Positions 52,315 to 61,169 are shown, counted from the first letter of the stretch. The stretch is DNA of 64,000 bases from Clostridiales bacterium (GCA_004556925.1 SFFI01000003.1:58228-122227); one strand, 5' to 3'. A program made the numbers and translations. Notes: a model not told the origin generated them from the letters alone.

Positions 52315-53583
52315 ATGTCGGAACTCATGAACCCCTTTGCCCAGGAGCCCCCCTCCGCCTTTTATATCCATGTGCCCTTTTGCCATCAAAAGTGCCGCTA
52401 TTGTGCCTTTTATAGCGTCGTTCCCAGCCAGGATAGTCTCAAGCGCTATGCCACTTGCCTGACCCAGGAAATCCGCCTGACGCATAAGGCCTACAAGGGA
52501 CCAGCTCCCCTCCTCCACTCGGTCTATCTGGGCGGGGGCACCCCCAGCTTGTTGCCGGCAGAAGATTTAGCCCAGGTCCTGGGGACCCTGCGAAGCTACT
52601 TTTCCTTGGCCCCAGACTGCGAAATCACCCTGGAGGCCAATCCGGAATCCGTCAGTTTGACTAAGCTCCAGGCCTACCGCGACCTGGGGGTCAACCGGCT
52701 AAGCCTGGGCCTGCAATCCACAGACGATCGTCTCCTAAAAATTCTGGGCCGTCTCCACAGCTATGAAGACTTTCTGGCCGCCCTGGCCGCAGCCCGCCAG
52801 GCCGGCTTTGAGAATATTTCTGCTGACCTCATGTTTGGCCTTCCCGGTCAAAATCTGGAAGATTTTAAGGCCAGCCTTAAGCAGGTCCTGGCCCTACCAA
52901 TCCAGCACCTCTCCTACTACAGCCTCCAGCTGGAGGAAGGCACTCCCCTAGGGGATTATTTTTTACAGAATTCCTCTACAAAAAAGGCCCTGGACCTGGA
53001 CAGGCAGAAAGACAGCTTGCCCAGCCCCCAGCCTTGCAGCAGGCAAAACTTTCCGCCCCTACCCTCCGAGGAAGCAGAGCGGGCCATGTACCACTATCTC
53101 TTGGACACTTTACCCCAGCACGGTTTCCAGCCTTACGAAATTTCCAACGCAGCCAGACCCGGCTATGAATCCCACCACAACTCCCTCTATTGGGAGGCCA
53201 GACCCTACTTTGCCTGCGGGCCCGCTGCCGCCTCCTATGTTGGGGGCCTCCGCCAGACCCGGGTAGCCGATTTTAATCAATGGGCCAGGGCAATTACAGC
53301 CTGGGACCATTCTGGAGCTTGCCCCCCCGCCCTCTTTGCTGACCAGGAAAGCATAGACGGCCCTGGCGCCCTGGCCGAGTTTTTCATGCTGGGCTTTCGG
53401 ATGCGCAAGGGCGTGTCCCTGCGCCAGTGTGACCAGCTCTTTGGTCCCGGGGCATGGAAAACCTATCAAACAGCCCTGCAGGACCTTATGGACCAGGGAC
53501 TTATTAAGCCCAGGGGGGAGACTTTCGCACTCACCCGCCTGGGCTTAGACCTGGCTAATCAAGTCTTTATGGCCTTTATCTAG
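52315..53583 (+). CDS. hemW: Radical SAM heme chaperone HemW (HemN-like)
   Basis: 422 residues: AFYIHVPFCHQKCRYCAFYSVV carries the C-x-x-x-C-x-x-C-x-F cluster of HemW (HemN has a fourth Cys), followed by SVYLGGGTPSLLPAEDL, EITLEANPESVSLTKLQAYRDLGVNRLSLGLQS, and ISADLMFGLPGQNLEDFKASLKQV. The C-terminal HemN domain reads FFMLGFRMRKGVSL. HemW inserts heme into respiratory proteins. Residues about 228-260 hold an inserted hydrophilic stretch. Weak ribosome site. Convergent with the DUF4276 gene, ends overlapping by 4 nt. Confidence 0.92.
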   Translation: MSELMNPFAQEPPSAFYIHVPFCHQKCRYCAFYSVVPSQDSLKRYATCLTQEIRLTHKAYKGPAPLLHSVYLGGGTPSLLPAEDLAQVLGTLRSYFSLAPDCEITLEANPESVSLTKLQAYRDLGVNRLSLGLQSTDDRLLKILGRLHSYEDFLAALAAARQAGFENISADLMFGLPGQNLEDFKASLKQVLALPIQHLSYYSLQLEEGTPLGDYFLQNSSTKKALDLDRQKDSLPSPQPCSRQNFPPLPSEEAERAMYHYLLDTLPQHGFQPYEISNAARPGYESHHNSLYWEARPYFACGPAAASYVGGLRQTRVADFNQWARAITAWDHSGACPPALFADQESIDGPGALAEFFMLGFRMRKGVSLRQCDQLFGPGAWKTYQTALQDLMDQGLIKPRGETFALTRLGLDLANQVFMAFI

Positions 53584-54269
53584 TTAGCCCTAATGATATC
53601 CCCTTCTGCCCGGGTCAAAATAGCATCAAAACGTTGGAGGAAGCTTTGCAGGCTGGGGGACCGGTTCCGCCTGGCATCCATATAAGGGGCAATCCGTTGG
53701 GCCCACTCCCCTTTATAGATACCTACCGCCGGATAGCCTAAGCGGATCAGTTGCTGGGCTTTTTTACGGCCTTCCAGGACATAGGCCAATTCTTCCCAGG
53801 TTCCACAAACGGAGTCCTGCTGGTAACGGGACCAGCGGTCACGGTCTGCCTGGGGGTAGGCCTGCTGAATAGCGGCAAAGTCTCCCATGAGCCAGGCCTC
53901 CAGCTCTTCTACGGCAATGCCAATCACAAAGTAATGGTCAGGGCTCAAGCTACGAAAGAGGTATTCCAGCTGTCGGTAATAGGCATGGGGGTCGTTTTCA
54001 TCAGCATCATGGACTACCACAATGAGGATTTGGTGGTCCGGAGCTAGGGATTGGTAGGCCCGGAGTTTCGCAGGCAGGAGGTCATAAAGACCTGATTTGG
54101 AGGGTATGGGTCTTGACTTGAGGTCAGGAGCCAGGAAGCCCAAGCCCCGGTGGGGATGGTAGTAAATCTGGTGGTCTTGGCCGCGGGGACGCCCCTCCAA
54201 GGCCGCCCCCAGCAGCTGGCGGAGTACAGGCACAGACGACTTATCTTCGCAGAGGACTTCAATACGCAT
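53580..54269 (-). CDS. DUF4276 family protein (TOPRIM-like), partner of adjacent ATPase
   Basis: 229 residues: MRIEVLCEDKSSVPVLRQLLGAAL (conserved early Glu), ILIVVVHDADENDPHAYYRQLEYLF (D-x-D), FVIGIAVEELEAWLMGDFAAIQQAYP (E-x-E-x-W-L-x-x-D), and YMDARRNRSPSLQSFLQRFDAIL. This pattern is that of DUF4276, proposed to have a TOPRIM-type nuclease fold with acidic metal ligands. It begins 6 nt after the ATPase gene stop, so the two form an operon. AAA ATPase plus TOPRIM-like pairs occur in antiviral modules; the activity here is inferred. Confidence 0.75.
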   Translation of the reverse strand: MRIEVLCEDKSSVPVLRQLLGAALEGRPRGQDHQIYYHPHRGLGFLAPDLKSRPIPSKSGLYDLLPAKLRAYQSLAPDHQILIVVVHDADENDPHAYYRQLEYLFRSLSPDHYFVIGIAVEELEAWLMGDFAAIQQAYPQADRDRWSRYQQDSVCGTWEELAYVLEGRKKAQQLIRLGYPAVGIYKGEWAQRIAPYMDARRNRSPSLQSFLQRFDAILTRAEGDIIRAN

Positions 54270-54275
54270 AGCTAT

Positions 54276-55499
54276 TTAGGCCTGGTCCAGGTAGCCACCA
54301 TACCAGAGCATACCCATATCCAAGCCCTGGTCATACATGGCTTGAACCACGGGATCAAAGGCGACAGACCGGGCACGGGCCCCAGTTTGCTTGGATCTTT
54401 CCAGGATCCAAACTTCCTCGGGCCGCAGGGCCTGCAAGAGTCCAGCATTGTGGGTGGTATAGAAGATTTGACTGTCGGGATTGCGGAGGCTGTAGTCCCG
54501 CATTTCCTTCATGAGGGCCTCCATCATTTGGTAGTAGAGGCTGACATCCGGCTCATCCAGACAGATCAGGGGGAAGTGGTCGCGCAAGAGGACCAGGAGT
54601 TCAAAAAGCTTAAGCTCGCCCGTACTCATCTCCTCTAGGGAAAAATGCTGGCGCTTGGCCTGGTAGTGGGGAATCTTGGCCAGACTGTCCTGGAGCCACT
54701 GGTCATAGGCTTTGCGGTCATTAGCCGCCATGTAATTCAGGACATTTTGCAGGTTGTCCCGGCGTTCCTTGAGGTGCTTGTGCCCTCCCTGCTCGGGTAC
54801 TTGCTGGGTCTTTTCCGTGTGGAGGCGATAGACAAAGATGCCTCGCAAGCGCTGTAAGATAAAATGAAGGTCTGGATAGGACCGGTCCAGGCCCCAAAAA
54901 GCCAGCCCAGGGCTCTTGGTTTCATAGCGCTGAAAGCTTTGAACCTGGCCTTTAGAGGTCAAAAGGCTCATTTCATGACCCTCTTGGCGCAGGATGACCT
55001 CCTCCTGCCAGCTACCAGACCTTAGGCTTAGGCGACTAGCTATTTCTTCCGCCAGATAGGGCCTTTGGTGGCGGTCCGCCTTCACTGCCAACTGATAGGA
55101 GTAATACGTAGAAGCCAGACTTGGCAGGAGCCTTGCCGGGTCTTGGTCTGCGGGAGTAGCGGATTTTTCCGCGTCTTGCTCCTGGTCCGGACCGGCCACA
55201 AGGAGGTCAAAACGAAGGGGCTCCTGGGGGGAAGGAGCCAAGTTTGACCGCAGGCGGGCAAAGCCTCCCCGCTGGTCCAGGGCTGCGGCCTGGGGCACCC
55301 CATAGAGGATAATATCCCTTAAGAAGGCGAGGCCTTCAAACAGGGTGGATTTACCCGTAGAATTGGGGCCAATCAAGGCCACCAGGGAACCCAGGGGCGG
55401 GACGGTCTGGGCCTGTCCCGCTAAGAGGTCTTCCCGCGTGAGGCCCAGTTTGAAATCCTGGAGCAAGCTGAAATTACGTATTCGCAAGCCAACAATCAT
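54276..55499 (-). CDS. AAA family (ABC-like) ATPase
   Basis: 407 residues of the AAA_21/RecF-SMC-like type. Starts MIVGLRIRNFSLLQDFKLGL, Walker A GPNSTGKST at 44-52, a helical/insert middle with DNLQNVLNYMAANDRKAYDQWLQ, signature STGELKLFELL at 292, Walker B LICLDEPD at 311-318 and H-loop FYTTHN near 350. Such ATPases pair with nucleases in OLD, Septu, PARIS and similar systems. Partner DUF4276 gene lies 6 nt downstream. GGAGGAGATCAG precedes the ATG. Confidence 0.8.
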   Translation of the reverse strand: MIVGLRIRNFSLLQDFKLGLTREDLLAGQAQTVPPLGSLVALIGPNSTGKSTLFEGLAFLRDIILYGVPQAAALDQRGGFARLRSNLAPSPQEPLRFDLLVAGPDQEQDAEKSATPADQDPARLLPSLASTYYSYQLAVKADRHQRPYLAEEIASRLSLRSGSWQEEVILRQEGHEMSLLTSKGQVQSFQRYETKSPGLAFWGLDRSYPDLHFILQRLRGIFVYRLHTEKTQQVPEQGGHKHLKERRDNLQNVLNYMAANDRKAYDQWLQDSLAKIPHYQAKRQHFSLEEMSTGELKLFELLVLLRDHFPLICLDEPDVSLYYQMMEALMKEMRDYSLRNPDSQIFYTTHNAGLLQALRPEEVWILERSKQTGARARSVAFDPVVQAMYDQGLDMGMLWYGGYLDQA

Positions 55500-55543
55500 C
55501 TGATCTCCTCCTATATTTATCCCACTTGATCTTACTTGATCTT

Positions 55544-55566
55544 AAAAAGGCCCTCGGAGGAGGGCC
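55544..55566 (-). terminator. Rho-independent terminator after the SPFH gene
   Basis: Minus strand GGCCCTC, loop CTCC, GAGGGCC, then TTTTT, about 30 bp beyond the stop codon at 55597. Confidence 0.88.
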
Positions 55567-55596
55567 GGATAGTCCAGGGACTAGAGGGAATGCACT

Positions 55597-56613
55597 TTAC
55601 AGCATACGAGAATCTTTAAGGTCTGTAGGCTGACGGCGGGGGTTGGCGCTGGGAGCAGGCCTCGTTTCCTGCTGGTCAGTTTCTGGCAAGACTTTTTGCG
55701 GATCTGTCATAAACTCCTTGAGTGAAACCGCTAGGCCAGCCAGGCTTTGCATCTCAGAAGGAATGATAATCTTTGTGGCCTTGCCATCGGCTACGGCCGC
55801 CATGGTATCCAGGGCTTTGAGGCTGATCAAGCCATCATCAGGCTGAACATCCTTGATCATTTTTAGACCTGTCGCCGTTGCGCTTTGGACTTCGCGAATC
55901 GCTTCAGCCTTACCCTGGGCTTCCAGGATGTCTCTTTGCTTCTTCGCATCAGCCCTTAAAATCTCGGATTCTTTTTCACCTTCTGCCACCAAGATAGCGG
56001 CCTCTTTTTTACCTTCGGCCAGGAGGATTTGCTCACGTTTGACACGCTCGGCCTTCATCTGCTTCTCCATGGCGTCCTGAATTTCCTTGGGCGGGATAAT
56101 GTTCTTGAGTTCTACACGGTTGACCCGGATGCCCCAGGGGTCGGTAGCCTCGTCCAAGATAGTCCTCATGGTGCTGTTAATGTGGTCACGGGAGGTCAGG
56201 GTTTCATCAAGCTCCAGGTCGCCGATGACGTTACGCAGGGTTGTCGCCGAGAGGTTTTCAATTGCTGCGATGGGGTTTTCAATCCCGTAAGAATACAGCT
56301 TGGAATCCACCACCTGGTAGAAGATAACCGTATCAATCTCCATGGTAACGTTATCTTTGGTAATAACCGCCTGGGGTGGAAAGTCTGCAACTTTTTCCTT
56401 GAGAGAAACCCGGCGGACTACCTTATCAATAAAGGGCATTTTAGCGTGCAAGCCGGCATGCCAGGTGGCCTTATAAGTACCCAGGCGCTCAATAACGTAG
56501 GTATGGGCCTGGGGGACTACCCGGATATTCCGGATAAAGACCATAAGAATGATGACTAGAATAATAATGAGCGCAATGAGGTTAGGACTCATAAGCGAAG
56601 CTTTCAGTAGCAT
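55597..56613 (-). CDS. SPFH/band 7 domain protein (stomatin/QmcA-like)
   Basis: 338 residues. An N-terminal membrane segment NLIALIIILVIILMVFI, then the SPFH domain: VVPQAHTYVIERLGTYKATWHAGLHAKMPFIDKVVRRVSLKEKVADFPPQAVITKDNVTMEIDTVIFYQV, ENLSATTLRNVIGDLELDETLTSRDHIN, WGIRVNRVELKNIIPPKEIQDAMEKQMKAERVKR, and a coiled coil AEGKKEAAILVAEGEKESEILRADAKKQ. Forms membrane microdomain assemblies. Paired with an NfeD gene 63 nt upstream, the usual partner. Confidence 0.93.
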   Translation of the reverse strand: MLLKASLMSPNLIALIIILVIILMVFIRNIRVVPQAHTYVIERLGTYKATWHAGLHAKMPFIDKVVRRVSLKEKVADFPPQAVITKDNVTMEIDTVIFYQVVDSKLYSYGIENPIAAIENLSATTLRNVIGDLELDETLTSRDHINSTMRTILDEATDPWGIRVNRVELKNIIPPKEIQDAMEKQMKAERVKREQILLAEGKKEAAILVAEGEKESEILRADAKKQRDILEAQGKAEAIREVQSATATGLKMIKDVQPDDGLISLKALDTMAAVADGKATKIIIPSEMQSLAGLAVSLKEFMTDPQKVLPETDQQETRPAPSANPRRQPTDLKDSRML

Positions 56614-56676
56614 GTTTTTCTCCTTTTCCTTGGCCTTAGTGGCCTGATTAGTCGCTTGTTATCTATAGGGGGTTGT

Positions 56677-57111
56677 CTATAAAGGGCGAACCACAGCCTT
56701 GACTCCAGATAGGCAGACTACTGTAACCTTTGTGCCGGCCTCAATAGAGCTTGTGGGGTCTTCTGCCACAGCAGACCATTCTTGGCCCAGAACCTGGATC
56801 AGGCCAGGACTTTGGTAGGCAACAATGGGCTTGATAACCAGGCCCTCCTGGCCAATCACACGGTCCGCGTTGGTAGGCGTATTCTTGCCTTGAGCCTCTT
56901 GCATTTTCGGTTTGAAAATAAGGATAAAAATGAGTAGACCCAGGATGGATACGCCAAAGAAGATCGCCGTTTGGACGCCAGTGGTAAGGCCCGCAAGGCT
57001 CGCAAAAAGAGAGGCAATCGCGCCCACCACAAACCAGATGCTTACCAGGTTGACCGTAACGACCTCAAAAACGAGGGCAATGAACATGATGACAAGCCAA
57101 AAAATCCACAT
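56677..57111 (-). CDS. NfeD family membrane protein (YbbK-like)
   Basis: 144 residues: membrane segments IFWLVIMFIALVFEVVTVNLVSIWFVVGAIASLFASLAG and AIFFGVSILGLLIFILIF, then a small C-terminal beta-barrel (OB-fold) IGQEGLVIKPIVAYQSPGLIQVLGQEWSAVAEDPTSSIEAGTKVTVVCLSGVKAVVRPL. This is the short NfeD1b type that partners SPFH proteins. AAGGGATAAAAT precedes the ATG. Confidence 0.93.
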   Translation of the reverse strand: MWIFWLVIMFIALVFEVVTVNLVSIWFVVGAIASLFASLAGLTTGVQTAIFFGVSILGLLIFILIFKPKMQEAQGKNTPTNADRVIGQEGLVIKPIVAYQSPGLIQVLGQEWSAVAEDPTSSIEAGTKVTVVCLSGVKAVVRPL

Positions 57112-57283
57112 ATTTTATCCCTTCTAAGGCTAGGTTTCGCTAATAATTAAGCATTCAGCCTAGATAAAGTATAACATGCGGGACTTTAGCTTTAGGTAAA
57201 AAATGCAACGTTTGTGAGGCTTTATAGGGTTTAAGAAGAAAACTGCCCCGCCAGCTACAAGTTGCTGACTTGCTTAAGAGACC

Positions 57284-58693
57284 TTATCGGTTAGCCTGCC
57301 ATCCCAGAGGAGCGGAAGAGGCCAACTCTCTCATAATGAAGGCCAGGTTGTTGATGCGGATCTCTAAGGGGTCGGTGGTCTCTATATAGGACATATCTTC
57401 CTTAGTGGTAGAAGACTCCTCCACAGGCTGACTGTCCCCCTTGCCAAAAAAGTCTGCCCGCTTGATTTGACCTTCCGGGACGAAATACTGGAGGAGGAGT
57501 TTGCTGGAATCATAGGGAGTCCCGGCAATCATGCCAGCAGTAGCTGAAAAGCTGGGGTCATTACTTTCCTTGATCGGCTCCTCACAATTCTCCAGGTTAT
57601 AGTCTGCCGACTCGAAAAAGACCACAGGCACGCCCAACTTATCAAAGGGGGTATGGTTGCCCTGGGTTTCTGTCCATTCACGGTAAACGCAAGGGCCTAC
57701 GTCGGGTAGGTTTTTCTGGCAGCCCGCCTGGTTGGTAAAGAGGGCAAAACCATTATTGGTCAAAAGCAAGTTGTTGTAATACACGTCAGTACACAAGTAG
57801 AGGGGGTAGCGGAGAGCATAATTTTTTTGCTCTCCTCCTAAGACAGAGTTCTGGCCAGCATGGGCATAAACCTTATCACCGGCATAAATCCGCTCCAGGT
57901 TAACCATGGCCTGAATATTTTGCAGGTCCTCTGGGCTGAGGCTCTGGGCATAGGCCTTAGCCCCGGCAAAGCCATCATGGCCTGCGCCAAAAAATACCAG
58001 GCGAACAGGGAAGCCTGCAGGCTGGGTTTTAAGTTGGACAGCCAGGGTTAAGAGGCTGGCCACAGCCGCTGCGTTATCGTCCAGACCATCCGCCTCCAGC
58101 ATAGGCGGCAACTGGGGTCCCGTATTGATGGGGTTGCCTTCCTCATCTACCTGGGCCTCTGCAGCCTGCTGGTCATAAGCCTGGGCTTCCGCCCGACTGT
58201 AGGCCGTATCATAGTGAGCACCAGCCAGGACATATAAGTCCTTAAAGTTAGCTGGTAGCTGGTTATAACGGGAACCATACAAGAGGTCATCCGTTTCCTG
58301 CTCAACCTGATGGAAACCCTTGCCTGGAATATTAACCACAACATTTTGTGATTGGCGGGACTGACCCTCTGGGCTGGTATAGGAAAAAGTTTGGAGCTCA
58401 GGCTCATAGCCATAACGTTGGAGTTCCTGCATGATAAAATCCGCCGTATCGGTTTCCTCCTGACTACCCGGTGCCCGGAAGGGATAGGTCTCCACCAAGC
58501 GGAGGGCCAGGCTACGGCCTCCCGAACCATAACGGGCTACTTCCTGGATATCTTCCTGCTTGAAGGCATCACAAGCCAAAAGTGGCAGGCTGAAGGCCAA
58601 AAGGCATACCAGGGTCAAGGCCAAACGTGCCCGGCACTGGACCGCTTGTCCCAGCCTAGCTAGGCTCAGGTTTTTACGAGGATATAAGCGCAT
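57284..58693 (-). CDS. M28-like peptidase lipoprotein with altered metal site
   Basis: About 469 residues. Lipoprotein signal LALTLVCLLAFSLPLLAC (lipobox L-L-A-C). M28 landmarks: VLAGAHYDTAYSRAE (first His/Asp), EADGLDDNAAAVASLLTLA (bridging Asp), but RLVFFGAGHDGFAGAKAYAQ replaces the usual F-x-x-E-E-x-G-L-x-G-S, so the general-base Glu is Gly and the ligand Glu is His; MVNLERI replaces N-x-D-M; GNHTPFDKLGVPVVFFESAD keeps the last His. So it may bind metal differently or be inactive. GAGG lies 8 nt before ATG 58693; ATG 58699 is also possible. Confidence 0.75.
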   Translation of the reverse strand: MRLYPRKNLSLARLGQAVQCRARLALTLVCLLAFSLPLLACDAFKQEDIQEVARYGSGGRSLALRLVETYPFRAPGSQEETDTADFIMQELQRYGYEPELQTFSYTSPEGQSRQSQNVVVNIPGKGFHQVEQETDDLLYGSRYNQLPANFKDLYVLAGAHYDTAYSRAEAQAYDQQAAEAQVDEEGNPINTGPQLPPMLEADGLDDNAAAVASLLTLAVQLKTQPAGFPVRLVFFGAGHDGFAGAKAYAQSLSPEDLQNIQAMVNLERIYAGDKVYAHAGQNSVLGGEQKNYALRYPLYLCTDVYYNNLLLTNNGFALFTNQAGCQKNLPDVGPCVYREWTETQGNHTPFDKLGVPVVFFESADYNLENCEEPIKESNDPSFSATAGMIAGTPYDSSKLLLQYFVPEGQIKRADFFGKGDSQPVEESSTTKEDMSYIETTDPLEIRINNLAFIMRELASSAPLGWQANR

Positions 58694-58812
58694 TTTCATG
58701 GCCTCAATTCTAACTTTTCGCCAGGGGGGAGGCAAGACCCGGTCCCCTACGATTCCCTTGCCTTTTCCGATACATATGGGGCCTTCTGCTGCCCGCTTGA
58801 GGCCCACAAGCT

Positions 58813-59424
58813 TTAGACCCGTAAGAGAAAGTCTGCAGCTACCCGTTCGGGCAGGCGGAGGGGAATACCCTGCCAATGCAGAAGGCTAGCCTTGGCTTGG
58901 ACCAGGCCAACCGGCTGGCCGAAAAAAACTGCCAGCTGGTCTAAGCTACTCCCCGCTTCCGCCAGGTCTAAAAAATCCTGGTCCGGAATCAGGAGGTCGG
59001 CAGCAAAAAGATTAGCCTCAATTTCTGGCTGGGAGGCCATATCCATAAAGCTGTGGTCTTGCAGGATTTTGAGTCCTGCCAGCAGGTCCTGGTGCAGGAG
59101 GTGGTGGCCTAGCTCGTGGGCCAAAATTAAGTCCCGGTGGGACCGAGGCAGATCCGCCTTAATAAAAACGCAGGGCCGGTCTTCCACCCATACATACATG
59201 CCCTTGAGGTCTTGAAAATCCGGGCAGGTATAAAGAGACAAGCCGAGCGGCTTATACAGGCGTTCGGGATCCCTGCTGGCATACTGGGCCAAGATTTCTT
59301 GGGCAGCAGCGTGACTCCTCTGGAAACTATAGTCCCATTTCATAGCGTGAAAATCATTTGGCGCCGTCTCGTGAAGCAGCTTAGCTGGCCTAACCGCCTT
59401 AGCCTCTGCTGGCCTTACGGCCAT
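58813..59424 (-). CDS. ImmA/IrrE family metallopeptidase
   Basis: About 204 residues from ATG 59424 (start uncertain; ATG 59343, MKWDYSFQRS, is an alternative). Zinc motif LILAHELGHHLLHQD (HExxH), followed by SQPEIEANLFAADLLIPD, the E-x-x-A-N-x-F-A-x-x-L-L-x-P block of ImmA. Family members cleave or inactivate a partner XRE repressor on DNA damage or signal. The gene overlaps the end of the XRE regulator gene upstream, as is typical for such pairs. Confidence 0.88.
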   Translation of the reverse strand: MAVRPAEAKAVRPAKLLHETAPNDFHAMKWDYSFQRSHAAAQEILAQYASRDPERLYKPLGLSLYTCPDFQDLKGMYVWVEDRPCVFIKADLPRSHRDLILAHELGHHLLHQDLLAGLKILQDHSFMDMASQPEIEANLFAADLLIPDQDFLDLAEAGSSLDQLAVFFGQPVGLVQAKASLLHWQGIPLRLPERVAADFLLRV

Positions 59425-59761
59425 CCCAATAGGCCATTTGAATAGCCTGCATAGCAGCATCGCGATCTTCTTCACTGAGGCGGCCGCCGGCAAAAAGCGC
59501 TGTTAGTTCCTGTACGAGGGCCTCGGCATTATGCGACTCTCCCCCCGGCACCTGCATGGCAGGTTCATCACTCAAGAGGTAATCCGCAGTTACGCCCAAT
59601 TTTTCTGATAATTTAGCAACGACGGAAGCTTGCCGCGGATAGCAGCGGCCCGTTTCATAATTGATGAGGCTGCGGGTGGATACGCCTATGGCCTTGGCTA
59701 GTTCTTTTTGGGTCAAGCCATTTTGTATACGCAGATTTTTAACCTTTTCTCCAAAGCTCAT
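59399..59761 (-). CDS. XRE-family repressor (ImmR/DdrO-like partner of ImmA)
   Basis: About 120 residues: SFGEKVKNLRIQNGLTQKELAKAIGVSTRSLINYETGRCYPRQASVVAKLSEKLGVTADYLLSD, a standard HTH in residues 6-60, then a helical C-terminal part EALVQELTALFAGGRLSEEDRDAAMQAIQMAYW. GAGGAGCAT places the start at ATG 59761. It is divergent from the polymerase gene, with TGCAAATA words and a consensus promoter between; it probably represses both directions. Confidence 0.9.
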   Translation of the reverse strand: MSFGEKVKNLRIQNGLTQKELAKAIGVSTRSLINYETGRCYPRQASVVAKLSEKLGVTADYLLSDEPAMQVPGGESHNAEALVQELTALFAGGRLSEEDRDAAMQAIQMAYWDGRKASRG

Positions 59762-59782
59762 ATGCTCCTCGCTTCCATTTAA

Positions 59783-59818
59783 AAGTGCAAATACTTGCAT
59801 TGACACGTGCAAATAATT
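59783..59818. promoter_or_regulatory. Candidate XRE operator with repeated GTGCAAATA words
   Basis: AAGTGCAAATACTTGCA (near-palindrome TGCAAATACTTGCA) at 59784-59800 and CGTGCAAATAA at 59806-59816. The second word overlaps the spacer of the plus-strand promoter, the right place for a repressor. Confidence 0.6.
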
Positions 59819-59828
59819 TCACTATTAT
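59800..59828 (+). promoter_or_regulatory. Consensus promoter of the Y-family polymerase gene
   Basis: TTGACA at 59800-59805, 17-bp spacer, TATTAT at 59823-59828. Near-perfect sigma-A promoter giving an 80-nt leader before ATG 59912; probably held down by the divergent XRE repressor. Confidence 0.8.
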
Positions 59829-59911
59829 GCAGGTGAACTATGTTTCAGTTGATTTTTATTATAGGTTCCTGTCATGGCCAGGTCAAGTGCCCAAGATAGG
59901 GCTTTTATGGG

Positions 59912-61168
59912 ATGTTTGAGGTGCGTGAAGTGAAGGATACTTGCATACTACATTGTGACATGAATGCCTACTATGCTTCAGTCGAGATGAAACTCAATCC
60001 TCGCTTGCGGGGGAAGGCCGTCGCCGTAGGCGGGTCCCAAGAGGACCGCAACGGGGTCATTTTGGCCAAGTCCCAACTAGCCAAGGAAGCCGGGGTGAAA
60101 ACTGGGGAAATCATTGCCGAGGCCAAGGGCAAGTGCCCCGAGCTCATTGTAGTCCCACCCCAATACGATGCTTATATTTACTATTCCCATAAGGCCAGAG
60201 CGCTTTATTACCAATACACCGACCAGGTAGAACCTTTTGGTCTGGATGAATGCTGGCTAGACGTCACCGGTTCCCGCCAGCTTTTCGGGCCTGGCGACCA
60301 GATTGCGGACGAACTCCGCCGGCGCATGCGGGAGGAGCTGGGCCTAACCATCTCGGTGGGGGTTAGCTTTTCTAAAGTCTTGGCCAAGCTAGGCTCAGAT
60401 CTGAAAAAGCCAGACGCCACAACAGTTATCCGGGAGCAGGACCTCAGCACCCTTGTGTGGAAGCTGCCCGTAGGAGACCTCCTGGGGGTAGGTCCCGCTA
60501 CCGAGGCTAAGCTACACGACCGCGGTATTTTCACGATAGGCCAGCTGGCCCAAGCTTCACCCAGCCAGCTTCAGGCTAAGCTGGGCATCAACGGCTGGCG
60601 GCTGTGGCGCTGGGCCAACGGCTGGGATGAGGGCCGGGTCCACCGCTGGGGCGAGAAGCAGCCTGTCAAGACCATTGGGCACGGTCTTACCCTCCGCCGT
60701 GATATTTATAGTAAATTGGAACTCAAATCGGTCTTCCTAGACCTCAGCCAAGAGCTGTCCCGCCGCATGCGGGCGGAGGGCGTCAAGGCCGGTGGCGTGC
60801 AGATCTCCCTGCGGACAGCCTCTTTCCGCTACCGAGAATTGCAGACCCCCCTCCCCTATCCCAGCCAGGCCGCTATGTACCTGGCCCAGGCAGCCTACGC
60901 CCTGGCAGTCAAGGAGCTAAACTTTACCGAACCCTACCGGGCCGTGGCTATTCGGGCTATTTACCTGCTCCCAGTAGACCAACCCCTGCAGCTGAACTTT
61001 TTCTCTGATGCCCAGGACTTAGACCGTCTGGAGCAGGTAGAGCAGGCCTTTGAATACCTACAAGCCCGCTACGGCAAGGACATTGTGCACTGGGGCTGGC
61101 CAGACTACCGCTTAAAGAAAGCACACGCGACCCCTTGGGACATCTGCCCTCCGGGCATACCCTACTAG
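59912..61168 (+). CDS. Y-family DNA polymerase (DinB/UmuC-like)
   Basis: 418 residues: ILHCDMNAYYASVEMKLNPRLRGKAVAVGGSQEDRNGVILAKSQLAKEAGVKTGEII (metal Asp in DMN-x-x-Y-A-S-V-E), PFGLDECWLDVTGS (catalytic D-E), GLTISVGVSFSKVLAKLGSDLKKPDATTVI, LPVGDLLGVGPATEAKLHDRGI (HhH). It is a lesion-bypass polymerase; the short TRV-free N-terminus resembles the UvrX/Pol IV branch. The gene faces an XRE/ImmA pair, suggesting damage-controlled expression. Confidence 0.92.
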   Translation: MFEVREVKDTCILHCDMNAYYASVEMKLNPRLRGKAVAVGGSQEDRNGVILAKSQLAKEAGVKTGEIIAEAKGKCPELIVVPPQYDAYIYYSHKARALYYQYTDQVEPFGLDECWLDVTGSRQLFGPGDQIADELRRRMREELGLTISVGVSFSKVLAKLGSDLKKPDATTVIREQDLSTLVWKLPVGDLLGVGPATEAKLHDRGIFTIGQLAQASPSQLQAKLGINGWRLWRWANGWDEGRVHRWGEKQPVKTIGHGLTLRRDIYSKLELKSVFLDLSQELSRRMRAEGVKAGGVQISLRTASFRYRELQTPLPYPSQAAMYLAQAAYALAVKELNFTEPYRAVAIRAIYLLPVDQPLQLNFFSDAQDLDRLEQVEQAFEYLQARYGKDIVHWGWPDYRLKKAHATPWDICPPGIPY

Positions 61169-61169
61169 C

